Below, piece by piece: positions 1 to 8,810 of a stretch of DNA of 39,700 nt. Where the stretch lies: IMG/VR virus record IMGVR_UViG_3300047553_000688, positions 1 through 39,700 of that record; one strand, written 5' to 3'. Each line of letters starts with the position of its first letter. The first letter of the stretch is position 1. The DNA comes from a virus. The notes below the pieces were generated by a model, which worked only from the letters and a program-made list of their open reading frames with translations, made no database searches and was not told where the DNA came from. Both the position numbers and the translations under genes were made by a program.

Positions 1-198
1 AAATCTATCAATAAAGAATTGTTTATCTACTTTAGAATTTTCCCAATCAAATAAGTAATCTGATACTGAAAATGAAATGTAAAATTCGTAATTATTTCCA
101 TCTACAAATTTAGATGTTTTATTTAAATCAACCAACACTCTTTCTAAATCATCCAACTCATGTGGCATTACGAATGATGTAATAACTATTTTTTTCAT
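1..198 (-). CDS. Putative phage glycosyltransferase-like protein (partial, C-terminus off window)
   Basis: The start codon and first 66 codons are inside the window, and the gene continues past base 1. The protein begins MKKIVITSFVMPHELDDLER, a hydrophobic strand followed by an acidic helix, as in the nucleotide-binding half of small phage glycosyltransferases. The ATG overlaps the TGA of the upstream gene in an ATGA arrangement, so the two are probably translationally coupled. It lies at the end of a long run of glycosyltransferases, which favours the same function, but no catalytic motif is visible in the part present. The function is inferred from the N-terminus and the neighbours. Confidence 0.55.
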   Translation of the reverse strand, partial: MKKIVITSFVMPHELDDLERVLVDLNKTSKFVDGNNYEFYISFSVSDYLFDWENSKVDKQFFIDRF

Positions 199-971
199 TT
201 GTATTTATTTTCTATTAAATTATTCAATTCCTCATTTCTATCGTATTGATGAACTAAAACATATGGAGTTTCTCCGTTCATAACAATTCCGTTTTGGATA
301 GAATATGTTTTCTTTTCAAATCTAGCATCTTTTGTTAATGTATCTACTTGCAATGCGAAATCAGAATTAACTTCAATTTTATCTTTAATTAAACTATTAT
401 TTATAATCAGATTTAATGAACTTTGGTCTGTAAAGTGTCTAACATCACCTGCTTGCGATACTAACCAATTTATCATTAATAAATCCATTACCGATTTACC
501 TTTACCTGCGATAACTCCAACATTTCCAATTGTATGTGGTTTAACCCAATCCCAAAATATAGGCCCATATCCTTCGTGGATATTTTTATGTGCCCAAGGT
601 TCATCTTCATTTTTAATACATTCGGATGCTACTATGATTTCTGATTTTAGATTTTGCGATAACCATTCCGTTGGATTCAACTGCCAAACAATATCTCTAA
701 CATCTGTTGTAATTATATGATTCCATTCTCTTTCATCATTTTGTAAGAACCACCACATATCAATTAATCGTTTCATATGAGGATGTCCTTGCAATTCTGC
801 ACCATAACACTCCCAACCCTTCAAAGTAAGATATTCAATTGTTTCCGATGGTAAATTATAGCATATCATTATTTTATCACCATTGAATCCACTATCGTTT
901 AGAGATTCTACATATATTTTAATCTTTTCTGGCAAATAGTTTGCTATTGCAGATATAACTAAATCTTTCAT
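195..971 (-). CDS. Putative glycosyltransferase (TDVRD motif)
   Basis: The 258-residue protein has an N-terminal alternating strand/helix pattern. A TTDVRDIVWQ segment lies at residues 88-97, resembling the TDxRDxxFQ metal/nucleotide-sugar site of several bacterial and eukaryotic GT-A-like families. Farther on come a GNVGVIAG segment near 149 and a DQSSLN segment near 182, also typical of that group. It probably transfers a sugar from a nucleotide donor in the cytoplasm; the acceptor is unknown. It overlaps the next gene by 4 bases (ATGA) and is 3 bases downstream of another glycosyltransferase. The glycosyltransferase class is fairly secure, the exact family is not. Confidence 0.65.
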   Translation of the reverse strand: MKDLVISAIANYLPEKIKIYVESLNDSGFNGDKIMICYNLPSETIEYLTLKGWECYGAELQGHPHMKRLIDMWWFLQNDEREWNHIITTDVRDIVWQLNPTEWLSQNLKSEIIVASECIKNEDEPWAHKNIHEGYGPIFWDWVKPHTIGNVGVIAGKGKSVMDLLMINWLVSQAGDVRHFTDQSSLNLIINNSLIKDKIEVNSDFALQVDTLTKDARFEKKTYSIQNGIVMNGETPYVLVHQYDRNEELNNLIENKYK

Positions 972-974
972 CGT

Positions 975-1727
975 TTATAGATTTTTGTATTTTCCGTATT
1001 TTTGCCAATCATTATGCATAAATAAACCTTCTCCGTGTGCTACTCCATAATTTTGCTGAACCCACCATTTTCCAATGTTGCCTTCCAATGCGATTCCATC
1101 CCCTGCAAATTGATTAACTGTATCTAAATAAAATTGTTTTTTATATAAACATGGATTGTTTGTCCAATTACCATATCGAGAATTTGTTAAAAAGTATTCA
1201 CCGAATTTTCCAATATATTCTGAAAATTCTTTATCGGCTTCACACCAATGTATTGAATCCAAAAGATGTGGTGATGTTGCTCCAATTTCATCATCATAGT
1301 AAGTCAGTTCGTGTCCCATATGTCTAAATGAAAAATGTGGAAAACCTGGATTCTTTCTGTGTCTATATCTAACTACATCAACACTACCATCCAACATTTC
1401 TAAACCAGATGATAATCTATCATATGTGGTTTCTTTATTTTCAATTAAATTCCAATCATGTTCTAAAACTAATACATTATCAGTTTCAGCATTTTCGGTT
1501 AATTTAATAAATGCTTTACCTATTCCAATATTTTGGGTCAACCCAATAAAATCTAATCCAAAATGTTTTGCTATTTGATAGTCTTGCTCATTAAATTCCT
1601 GAAACAATATAGTAACATCATTCACTATATCAAATAATCCATTTTCATAATAAGTAGTTAGGGTATCAACTAATACCTGTCCACTATGCCAAGCTAACAT
1701 TCCAATACTAATTGGTAATTTTTGCAT
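975..1727 (-). CDS. Putative glycosyltransferase, GT-A fold
   Basis: The 250-residue protein begins with a strand (LPISIGMLAWHSG) like the first nucleotide-binding strand of family 2 glycosyltransferases. An LVLEHDW segment at residues 86-92 stands where the DxD metal site is expected, with EHD replacing the usual DxD. The segment NIGIGKAF near residue 66 matches the conserved N-x-G region of GT2 enzymes. It overlaps the upstream glycosyltransferase by 20 bases. A cytoplasmic sugar transferase acting in the glycan island is likely; donor and acceptor are unknown. Confidence 0.6.
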   Translation of the reverse strand: MQKLPISIGMLAWHSGQVLVDTLTTYYENGLFDIVNDVTILFQEFNEQDYQIAKHFGLDFIGLTQNIGIGKAFIKLTENAETDNVLVLEHDWNLIENKETTYDRLSSGLEMLDGSVDVVRYRHRKNPGFPHFSFRHMGHELTYYDDEIGATSPHLLDSIHWCEADKEFSEYIGKFGEYFLTNSRYGNWTNNPCLYKKQFYLDTVNQFAGDGIALEGNIGKWWVQQNYGVAHGEGLFMHNDWQKYGKYKNL

Positions 1728-2358
1728 TTCTTAAATAATTTATAAAGTTATTGTAATCTTCTTTTTTTCTTTCATCCCAAACAGGTTCATCGGATGTTGT
1801 ACTCATTTCGGTTTCTACTTTAAAGTTTCTCAAACATGCTTTAGGTGATGGATTTACATCTTTAATGAAATTATCACCATACCATATTTTTATATTATCT
1901 GGGATATCAATCCAATTTTTTCTATTTAGCATAATAAAACATCCCCAACCCCAATCGTTCACACCAGGTTGCCAAACATCTAAATATGGTCCTGTTTCTT
2001 CATCAATTGGTTCTTTATAATTTCCTTCACCCATTCCGATGATACCAAATTGATTTAATAGATTTTCATCTATTGCACCAAATATATTTGGATTAAAGTT
2101 TATATCATCATTTAATAATGCAATTAAATTATTTTCGGCTATTTTAATTCCTAAATTCCATGCTGGATTGACATAAATGTTTTCTTCAACTTGAACCAAT
2201 TTTACTTTATCTAATGCTTCAAAATATTCAAAGAATTTATTACCATTATCTATCAATATTATTTCATCTACAAATTCGCATTTTATTAAATCAAATAATA
2301 ACTTTCCAATTCTATTGGATTTCCAAAGTGTTGGAATTACTATACTGTATTTATTCAT
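1708..2358 (-). CDS. Glycosyltransferase family 2-like protein
   Basis: The 216-residue protein starts MNKYSIVIPTLWKSNRIGKL, the typical first strand of family 2 glycosyltransferases. It continues with EIILIDNGN at residues 32-40 (nucleotide-binding strand), NPAWNLGI at 64-71 and LLNDDINF at 81-88, where NDD occupies the DxD metal-binding position. All the main GT-A landmarks are therefore in the expected order, although the protein is short. It sits between a methyltransferase gene (4-base overlap) and another glycosyltransferase (20-base overlap). Confidence 0.75.
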   Translation of the reverse strand: MNKYSIVIPTLWKSNRIGKLLFDLIKCEFVDEIILIDNGNKFFEYFEALDKVKLVQVEENIYVNPAWNLGIKIAENNLIALLNDDINFNPNIFGAIDENLLNQFGIIGMGEGNYKEPIDEETGPYLDVWQPGVNDWGWGCFIMLNRKNWIDIPDNIKIWYGDNFIKDVNPSPKACLRNFKVETEMSTTSDEPVWDERKKEDYNNFINYLRNAKITN

Positions 2359-2924
2359 AATAATTTTTTGAATATTAGAAGAACATCATCATATCTACCT
2401 TTATTGGCTCTCAAATCTATTACTTCATATGTAATACCCAATGTAGAACATAAACTATCTATTTTTTCCTTATCCGTATCGAAATTTTGTATATCTTCAA
2501 TAACCATAGTACCACCTTTTTTTACTTTTGGAAACCAATATTCTATTGCAAATAATTGAGAATCCAATGTATGTGGCCCATCATCTATTAAATAATCAAT
2601 TGAATTATCTTCAAACATATCCAATACTTTTTCTGTATATGCATCATTTTGAATAATGGTTATATCTCCCATTTTTCTAATATCATCTGCAATATCTTCC
2701 GACAATCCATCTCCAAATGGGTCTATGCCTGTTATTTCAGAATTAATAAACCAATCACGTAATAGTTTCATAGAAGTTCCTCTATGTACTCCTATTTCTA
2801 ATATTTTTAATTTATCATTTCTTTTAGGTGTAAATTCATCCGAATACCAACCATTTATATAATCATGCGTTGTACCCTTATCACTTTTGAAATCGGAAGC
2901 TTCGTAAAATTCTGAAAATGTCAT
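2355..2924 (-). CDS. Class I SAM-dependent methyltransferase (sugar O-methyltransferase-like)
   Basis: The 189-residue protein has the glycine-rich SAM loop ILEIGVHRGTS at 41-51, an acidic end of strand 2 at ITGIDPFG (64-71) and a YLIDDGPHT segment at 111-119 with acidic and His residues. VIEDIQ follows at 141-146. The KSDKGTTHDY stretch near residue 13 and the overall layout resemble macrocin/mycinose-type sugar O-methyltransferases and related stand-alone methyltransferases of glycan clusters. Being embedded among glycosyltransferases (end-to-start overlaps on both sides), methylation of a sugar is the most likely role. This is inferred; the acceptor could also be a small molecule. Confidence 0.75.
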   Translation of the reverse strand: MTFSEFYEASDFKSDKGTTHDYINGWYSDEFTPKRNDKLKILEIGVHRGTSMKLLRDWFINSEITGIDPFGDGLSEDIADDIRKMGDITIIQNDAYTEKVLDMFEDNSIDYLIDDGPHTLDSQLFAIEYWFPKVKKGGTMVIEDIQNFDTDKEKIDSLCSTLGITYEVIDLRANKGRYDDVLLIFKKLL

Positions 2925-3787
2925 TATTTGTGTTTTTTAAATTGTTCTATTATTTTATCTACTACCTGAATTTGAGTATAATTGTGTAATACTTTTATCA
3001 TTCCATTGTGTGCTATTCTTTCTCTCTCCTCTGCATTTTCATTGTAGTAGTTCATCTTTTCTATACAATCAAACATCTCATCGTAGTACACAATATCCTC
3101 ACCATCTATAAACATTTCAGAAAGACCTGTTTCTTCTGGCAACCTATCGGTTAAAACCATTTTACCGCAAGCCATTCCTTCAAATATTCTACGAGTAATT
3201 TCTTTCCATCTACTATTTTGAACAACCATCATACCACTATTCAAAAATTCAGTATGCTCTTTTGGTCCTAACCCATTTCTATTTCCAACTGCTCCCTCTG
3301 CCCAATGAGTTAAATAATCTAAAAATGCTGAGTTTCCGATTCCTCTACTCGTAACAGCAACATGCTTTGGTTCTAAATTCATAGGAAATTGAACTTTAGT
3401 ATCTGCAAAATGGTTTATCCAATCCGCATTTATTCCTCTATTTTTATATTCTTCGGCACATCGCTTATCAGGCGTTATCGTATAATGAAATCTATCCGCT
3501 TTTGGCGAATTTCTTTCAAAGTTTTGTGGGTCATCTCCACTTTCTTGTATCCAAAATGCAGGTACTAAATCTTTATTAAGATATTGTGAATCAAATCTAC
3601 CCCAATCCATAAACAATACAATATCAGTTTGTGGTTTAGAATCTACCCAATTCTTTAAGTCGGTATCGTTAGTTTTAACTATTTGAGTTTCCCAACCTCT
3701 TTCTTTAAATTCATTTACCAAAGCCATTGGAGTTGACCAAACCTCACCATCTCTATAATCGTATATGAATGTTATTTTATTTTGCAT
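2924..3787 (-). CDS. Glycosyltransferase, GT-B fold (CgeB-like)
   Basis: The 287-residue protein has an N-terminal Rossmann half with VLFMDWGRF near 57-65 and FWIQESGDDPQ at 78-88, a pattern common in CgeB-like glycosyltransferases. The C-terminal half carries SRWKEITRRIFEGMACGKM (192-210), where E203 is the probable donor-contacting Glu of the E-x7-E-like region. The protein is shorter than the usual 350-400 residues because the N-terminal domain is reduced. It overlaps the upstream gene by 11 bases and meets the methyltransferase at a single shared base. Confidence 0.75.
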   Translation of the reverse strand: MQNKITFIYDYRDGEVWSTPMALVNEFKERGWETQIVKTNDTDLKNWVDSKPQTDIVLFMDWGRFDSQYLNKDLVPAFWIQESGDDPQNFERNSPKADRFHYTITPDKRCAEEYKNRGINADWINHFADTKVQFPMNLEPKHVAVTSRGIGNSAFLDYLTHWAEGAVGNRNGLGPKEHTEFLNSGMMVVQNSRWKEITRRIFEGMACGKMVLTDRLPEETGLSEMFIDGEDIVYYDEMFDCIEKMNYYNENAEERERIAHNGMIKVLHNYTQIQVVDKIIEQFKKHK

Positions 3788-4409
3788 ATTCTTCTCTTTT
3801 AAAATTTATAGAATAATTATCCACACCATCCATATTATATGGAGAATATGGTTTCCAATTTTTACCAGATTGAATGAATTTTATTTCTGCATTAAATCTG
3901 TTTTTCTTAACATTTGTTAAATCAATACTTTTAGCGTATTCACTTGTCATCCACCAAAAATTGCCTGAATAAAAATATCCATAATAAAGTATTCCGTATG
4001 TATTGAAATCGCTTCTTTCGAATAATTTGAATACATCTTTCACTTTTTCTATATTAAAATAATTCATAACCTGTCTCCAAGTTATTATATTTTTATATTT
4101 TGGGTCATTTTGCTTAGATGCTCCTTTCGTATGAAGATACAAAATATAATCGGAATCTCCAAATTTTTTCATATCATTTTCTATCAAATCCAATGTTACA
4201 AATTCATGTCCTTTAGCTCTAACATCTCTTAGATTTGATACATCTATCATATCCAATATTTTTACTATTGAAGTATTTTCATCTGCTATTGAAATTCCAA
4301 CATTTAATTTATATGGAAAATTAAAATACTTTTTAATTAGATTTAATTGCTCATCTATTATGGATTCAACTCCATCAATTGCATATATGTGATAATATAT
4401 GTGAACCAT
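3777..4409 (-). CDS. Putative glycosyltransferase (HTKG motif)
   Basis: The 210-residue protein contains DYILYLHTKGASKQND at 87-102. The LHTKGxS motif is characteristic of a group of bacterial and viral glycosyltransferase-like proteins related to the rhamnan-synthesis F group. It has no membrane segment. It overlaps both neighbours (11 bases downstream, 1 base upstream), so it belongs to the same operon as the other sugar genes. The family call is tentative because the rest of the protein is divergent. Confidence 0.55.
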   Translation of the reverse strand: MVHIYYHIYAIDGVESIIDEQLNLIKKYFNFPYKLNVGISIADENTSIVKILDMIDVSNLRDVRAKGHEFVTLDLIENDMKKFGDSDYILYLHTKGASKQNDPKYKNIITWRQVMNYFNIEKVKDVFKLFERSDFNTYGILYYGYFYSGNFWWMTSEYAKSIDLTNVKKNRFNAEIKFIQSGKNWKPYSPYNMDGVDNYSINFKREEYAK

Positions 4410-5035
4410 TATAAAGTATCGTAGTAGTTATTTTGTTTTTCTTGTCTTTCTATTGTTTTTGGATGTTTAATACAATAAATTTCTTCTAATGGAAAATTTG
4501 TATAATTTTCGAATCCACCAATTCTTTCGTGCACTTTACCACTCCATCCAATTTGCTCTGGTTTGTTTTTGTAAATACGAGTCTGAACATCGGGAAAATT
4601 TACCCATCCTTTTTCATTTACGTTCCATCTCCATTTTTGGATATGGGATTCGGTCAATCCTTCTACTGTATTTATACGAGGAACTAAGATAAGGTCTTTA
4701 TCACTATTTGCTTCCAACAATGCTTCCATATTTACAATTAAATCCGGCGTAAGATATTCATCAGCATCTAATTGGAATATCCACTCACCTTTACATTGTG
4801 AATTTAATAGATTTTTCCATTGTGCAAAATCGTTATCAAATTCCGATTCGATAAGTGTAATATGGTCTGCATTTGCTTGTAACTCCAAATACTCTACCAA
4901 TTCGGTAGGAGCTTTTGGTGTATCCAATAGAACTACTATTTCAGAATTTTCTTCTTTGTAGTTTAATAACTGATTAACCAAACGAATGGTTTCATCGACT
5001 TCATTACAAGCCGTTATTGCGTAACTTAATTTCAT
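4409..5035 (-). CDS. Glycosyltransferase family 2
   Basis: The 208-residue protein is a clear GT-A enzyme. It has LSYAITACNEVDETIRLV at 3-20, a nucleotide-binding strand with EIVVLLDT at 32-39, and GEWIFQLDADEYLTPDL at 83-99 containing the DxD metal site D90-A-D92. This resembles LPS core and capsule glucosyltransferases of the WaaE/LpsA type. The start codon lies 32 bases inside the 3' end of the epimerase gene, an unusually long overlap, but the first strand begins right at this Met, so a later start would destroy the fold. Confidence 0.85.
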   Translation of the reverse strand: MKLSYAITACNEVDETIRLVNQLLNYKEENSEIVVLLDTPKAPTELVEYLELQANADHITLIESEFDNDFAQWKNLLNSQCKGEWIFQLDADEYLTPDLIVNMEALLEANSDKDLILVPRINTVEGLTESHIQKWRWNVNEKGWVNFPDVQTRIYKNKPEQIGWSGKVHERIGGFENYTNFPLEEIYCIKHPKTIERQEKQNNYYDTL

Positions 5036-5867
5036 TTATATATTCTTTTAATTGGTCTTTTGGTTGCCATCCCAATCTATTTAAGGCATCATCATTAATT
5101 CTTATAGTTTCTCTATAATTACCTTTTACATCATCCACATATTTAATTGGATGTGGTGCAAATAAACTAGCTATTTCATTTAAAGAGTAATTGCGACCTG
5201 TACCTAATTCCCAAGCATCTTCATGCTTTTCATCACTTTCTGCGATTCGTATTAATCCATCTACAATATCATTGATATGTGTAAAATCTCGTTTTTGCTT
5301 ACCATCTCCGTGAATTAGAATAGGAGTACCATTTTTTACAGCTGCCCTCCATAATCCAATTACAGCCGCCATATGAGAGTCTACCAATTCACCAGGTCCA
5401 TACACATTATAAAATCTTACTATCTCCGCATTCAATCCATATACCCCTTTAAACATCTTTATCCATTCCTCTCCCATATGTTTACTCATAGCATATGGTG
5501 ATAACATTGGATTATGATGCCTGGATGATGAACCTGCGTAAATTAATTTTGATTTTGTATGATATGCATATTCAACAACTTGCTTTGTACCATCTACATT
5601 TACTGAAAATGTCAATGTTGGATTTTGAAATGATGGTTGAATTCTACTTAATGCTGCCAAATGAAAAATGTAATCGTATTGAGTGTTTTGTATATTATCC
5701 ATTGCTCTAATATCTCCACCTAAAAACTTTACATATGGAGAAACTTTAGCTTCACTACCAATTGATAAATTATCAATTACATGAACTTCGTAACTTCTTT
5801 TAAGTAATTCGGATGAAAGAGCATATCCAACAAATCCTGCTCCACCCGTAACTAATACTTTTTTCAT
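5004..5867 (-). CDS. NAD-dependent sugar-nucleotide epimerase/dehydratase (GalE-like)
   Basis: The 287-residue extended short-chain dehydrogenase carries the NAD-binding GGAGFVG loop at 8-14, an acidic residue after strand 2 (VIDNLS, 30-35), GDIRAMD near 51, AGSSS at 111-115 and the catalytic Y125-x3-K129 pair (SPYAMSKHMGE). FYNVYGPG follows near 188. These are hallmarks of UDP-glucose 4-epimerase/GDP-mannose dehydratase-type enzymes, which convert nucleotide sugars in the cytosol. It probably supplies a donor for the neighbouring transferases. The exact substrate cannot be read from the sequence. Confidence 0.88.
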   Translation of the reverse strand: MKKVLVTGGAGFVGYALSSELLKRSYEVHVIDNLSIGSEAKVSPYVKFLGGDIRAMDNIQNTQYDYIFHLAALSRIQPSFQNPTLTFSVNVDGTKQVVEYAYHTKSKLIYAGSSSRHHNPMLSPYAMSKHMGEEWIKMFKGVYGLNAEIVRFYNVYGPGELVDSHMAAVIGLWRAAVKNGTPILIHGDGKQKRDFTHINDIVDGLIRIAESDEKHEDAWELGTGRNYSLNEIASLFAPHPIKYVDDVKGNYRETIRINDDALNRLGWQPKDQLKEYINEIKLRNNGL

Positions 5868-5868
5868 A

Positions 5869-6285
5869 CTATTCTTTTATATCTTTATTTCCACCATTTG
5901 TATAATGCCATGCTGAACCACTTGGGTATGTGTATGTAGTTGATGTTGAAAGTGAACCACTACCCCACGATACTAAATTAGGATTTGCTATTGTAATAGT
6001 TCCACTAACTCCAGGTGTTGTTGTAATCTTTGTACCATTTGTATCCGGTTGTTGGCAAGTTATCTTATATGGATTATATGGGTCTGTCAATGGACCCGGT
6101 GTAATATGTGGTAATGTTACAAATGGTGCTGAATTTGGAACTCCAAATGGAAATGATGGGGTTGAATCATCCTTAACTTCTGCTAATTTATCTTTTAACG
6201 CATCCCATTGTTTTGGCGTTGGTGCGTATTCGTGGCAGGCTTCTACAAAACCTTTTAACCATATAACGTATTCTTTTGATGTCAT
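5869..6285 (-). CDS. Conserved phage hypothetical protein with Ser/Thr/Gly-rich tail
   Basis: The 138-residue protein has two parts. The first 37 residues (MTSKEYVIWLKGFVEACHEY and onward, through PTPKQWDALKDKLAEV) look like a small helical domain found in many T4-like phages, whose function I do not know. The rest is Pro-, Thr-, Ser- and Gly-rich, with NPNLVSWGSGSLSTSTTYTY near residue 102, and is probably extended or beta-structured. Such a composition is compatible with a virion-exposed or glycan-accepting tail, but this is speculation. It overlaps the SGNH gene by 4 bases and is 1 base from the epimerase. Confidence 0.7.
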   Translation of the reverse strand: MTSKEYVIWLKGFVEACHEYAPTPKQWDALKDKLAEVKDDSTPSFPFGVPNSAPFVTLPHITPGPLTDPYNPYKITCQQPDTNGTKITTTPGVSGTITIANPNLVSWGSGSLSTSTTYTYPSGSAWHYTNGGNKDIKE

Positions 6286-7061
6286 AACAATTTATTTTTA
6301 ATTATGTATTCTTCTATTTTTTTTGCCACAATTATATTACCGTGTTTACTTATGTGATTATCGGGCACTAAACCATTAGTTTCAGCTTCTATTTGTAATC
6401 CTTCTTTTATACAAAAATGTTTTAAAGATAATCCATTAAATAATAATGTATTTTCAGCTGATTTAGATATAGTTTCTAAATGCATTTCATCATCTCCAAA
6501 ATCCCACCCACTCCATATTATTTTTGAACCTTTTGATTTTGCAAATGAATCAAATAGTTTTATATTTCTATTTAATGAATTTAATTCTGTTTCCAAATCA
6601 AATACATATTGTAAATAATTGGTAAAAAGTGTATGTAATGGTTTATGCGATTCTCTATTATCAAATGGATTTCCCGAAAATTCTAACATATTAAGATTAT
6701 ACTTTTGCTTATCCACTTCATAATACCAATATCTACGATGTAATAATGATAATATTACAAAGTAAACATCATTATTATTCTCATTGATTTGATTGAATAC
6801 GTTTTCAAATATATAATCATTTGAAGCTTGGGATTTTGCTAAATTGATTATTGGCGTTTTTAGTGAACTTTCTAATACAGATGTAAATCTATGTTGCTCT
6901 TTATATGAATCTAAAAATTCAACTACTTTAACTCTATCCTCTGGCGTAGAACCTTTTGGCCAATATTCTAATATTGGTGTTGGCGATTCTATGAAATTAT
7001 AATAATCGATATTATTTAATCCACCACCTTCTGTAAAACTACATCCAAAAAATTTTATCAT
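6282..7061 (-). CDS. SGNH/GDSL-like hydrolase-fold protein
   Basis: The 259-residue protein opens with IKFFGCSFTEGGGLN; Ser8 in GCSFTEG occupies the nucleophile position of block I in this SGNH-like group. Near the C-terminus VPDNHISKHGN (233-242) supplies an Asp and His pair in the position of the DxH block V. It is probably an esterase or acetyl-transferring enzyme that trims or adds acyl groups on glycans, as suggested by the sugar genes around it; this is inferred. A second protein of the same type is at 11322-12179. The start follows TAATAAGTT directly, where TAA is the upstream stop. Confidence 0.65.
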   Translation of the reverse strand: MIKFFGCSFTEGGGLNNIDYYNFIESPTPILEYWPKGSTPEDRVKVVEFLDSYKEQHRFTSVLESSLKTPIINLAKSQASNDYIFENVFNQINENNNDVYFVILSLLHRRYWYYEVDKQKYNLNMLEFSGNPFDNRESHKPLHTLFTNYLQYVFDLETELNSLNRNIKLFDSFAKSKGSKIIWSGWDFGDDEMHLETISKSAENTLLFNGLSLKHFCIKEGLQIEAETNGLVPDNHISKHGNIIVAKKIEEYIIKNKLL

Positions 7062-7067
7062 AACTTA

Positions 7068-7541
7068 TTATATGTTTCCTTTTTGAGATTTTTTATCAAT
7101 CCCAATAACATTCATATTTTTAGGAGTCAATTCATTTACATCCATATTAAGTTCTATCATTTTTCCAAATCCACTTATCTTATAAGTTCTATATGATTCA
7201 TTTGTAATAATTGGAACTTTGGAAACTACACTTGAATAAAATTTCTTAGCTCCACCTCTCATTTCCAATCTCTCTTCATCTTCATTTACAAACTTACCAA
7301 AGAATCTTTTAATTAAATTTGGATTTACATTTGATACTTTTATAGCATGAACTATATCTTTTGATTTGGATACAAATAATGTATAAATGATTGGGGCAGT
7401 TGTTTCTGTAAATCTACCCTTAGTTCCATCCACATATTCATATTCTTTTATTAGATAAAATTTAGCTCTAACCATTTTGGAAGCTGGAATATATTTCCTT
7501 TCATCTATGAATTTACGATATATGGGATTATAATTACTCAT
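7068..7541 (-). CDS. Hypothetical protein
   Basis: The 157-residue protein is rich in Lys and aromatic residues, with no signal peptide, membrane helix or recognised catalytic motif. The order of short strands (RAKFYLIKEYEYVDG, PIIYTLFVSKSKDIVHAI) followed by NPNLIKRFFGKFVNEDEE suggests a small alpha/beta domain. It sits between a GT4 glycosyltransferase (1-base overlap) and the SGNH gene (6-base gap) and is probably co-translated with them. No function can be assigned from the sequence. Confidence 0.75.
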   Translation of the reverse strand: MSNYNPIYRKFIDERKYIPASKMVRAKFYLIKEYEYVDGTKGRFTETTAPIIYTLFVSKSKDIVHAIKVSNVNPNLIKRFFGKFVNEDEERLEMRGGAKKFYSSVVSKVPIITNESYRTYKISGFGKMIELNMDVNELTPKNMNVIGIDKKSQKGNI

Positions 7542-8809
7542 TATTTGTTAAGAGGTTTTAACTTTGGTAATTGTAGTTGCTGAAACTTAGGTTGTACTTT
7601 AGTATAAATACCATAGTGATTTAAAATTCCATCAAACAATTTAGTCATTTTTTCTAAACCAAAATTTTGTTTATTTTGCTTACCTAATTGAAATGCTGCC
7701 ACTTTGTATTTATCATAGTTTTTATAAACATCTTTAATAACGGGCAATGCTTTTGAAACATTTACATTAAACCATTGTGCTTCTTTTAATAAGAATTGGT
7801 CTGCAGCTGATTCGTGTACCTCTTTCAATTCACCTTCCAATAAAACTGCTCCACTCTTTAGGAAATCCAAATGCCCACTCCAATTGGAAACAATTACAGG
7901 CTTACCTGTTAAACTGAATTCTAATAATGGTCTACCAAATCCCTCACCTTTTGTAAAGTTCAACATTGCTTTTACTTTTGAATGCTCATATAAACCATTC
8001 ATTTGAGATGGTGTTAAATCTCCATGTAATAAATAAATTGGAACTGATTTGTAATCTGAACCCAATGCTGATTTTATTTTTTTGATTGTAGTTTCTCTAT
8101 CAATAACGCTAAATCCTGCTGATGATGTTTTTAAAATTAATGCTGGCTTTTTCTTTTCATTTTTGAATGCCATTGCAAATGTCTTAATCATCATTCCCAC
8201 ATTCTTTCTATCCTCACCTAAATCACCTCTTAACCAATGTCCTACGAATAGAAATGCAAAATCTTCTTTGATTTCATCCAATTCAGTTATGTGTGCTACA
8301 TGTTCTGTTCCAAAATCCGATTCATCAAATCCTTCAAACAATACTTCGACAGGCTTATTAATTTTATGTTGACCAATCAATCTACCAGTTTGTTTATCTT
8401 GCTCATTATAAATCGTATCTATCAAACTTTTCTTTGAATGCTCGGATGGAACAATAATTAAATCCATTCTATTACAACCATGCACCCAATCTAATGCACA
8501 ATGAGTAGTTTCAATTGCCGCTGTGATTCCAATGTTATAAAATCCTAATGGTTGGAATTCGTTTGGAACAGTTACCTGAATGTAAATATCTGGCTTTTGT
8601 TGAATGCCTGGAATAATATTTTCAATTATCCATTTGTGAAATTCGTTATCATAATTAAGTGTATCCATTGGAGTTGAACCCCATCTTGTACTGATTACTT
8701 TAATATCAAATTTATCCAATTTATAAAGAGAATGTAATAAATCTCTTGCGTGGTCACCATATCCACTTCTCGTTGCTACCGGTGCCTGAAATATTAATGT
8801 TGGTTTCAT
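7541..8809 (-). CDS. Glycosyltransferase, GT-B fold, GT4-like
   Basis: The 422-residue protein has the two-domain layout of GT4 enzymes. The N-terminal domain has APVATRSGYGDHARDLL at 9-25, a glycine-rich loop for the acceptor side. The C-terminal domain has AFLFVGHWLRG at 185-195 and the donor-binding KGEGFGRPLLEFSLTGKPVI at 287-306, with E289 and E297 as the conserved E-x7-E pair. It is cytoplasmic and probably uses a nucleotide-sugar donor. It follows another GT4 gene with a 1-base gap and precedes a hypothetical with a 1-base overlap. Confidence 0.85.
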   Translation of the reverse strand: MKPTLIFQAPVATRSGYGDHARDLLHSLYKLDKFDIKVISTRWGSTPMDTLNYDNEFHKWIIENIIPGIQQKPDIYIQVTVPNEFQPLGFYNIGITAAIETTHCALDWVHGCNRMDLIIVPSEHSKKSLIDTIYNEQDKQTGRLIGQHKINKPVEVLFEGFDESDFGTEHVAHITELDEIKEDFAFLFVGHWLRGDLGEDRKNVGMMIKTFAMAFKNEKKKPALILKTSSAGFSVIDRETTIKKIKSALGSDYKSVPIYLLHGDLTPSQMNGLYEHSKVKAMLNFTKGEGFGRPLLEFSLTGKPVIVSNWSGHLDFLKSGAVLLEGELKEVHESAADQFLLKEAQWFNVNVSKALPVIKDVYKNYDKYKVAAFQLGKQNKQNFGLEKMTKLFDGILNHYGIYTKVQPKFQQLQLPKLKPLNK

Positions 8810-8810
8810 A

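Noticed and set aside
2368-2862. Plus-strand short open frames over the methyltransferase, and similar ones elsewhere
   Set aside because: All plus-strand frames lie inside strongly supported minus-strand genes, have compositions typical of antisense translation, and no intergenic space suggests plus-strand genes.
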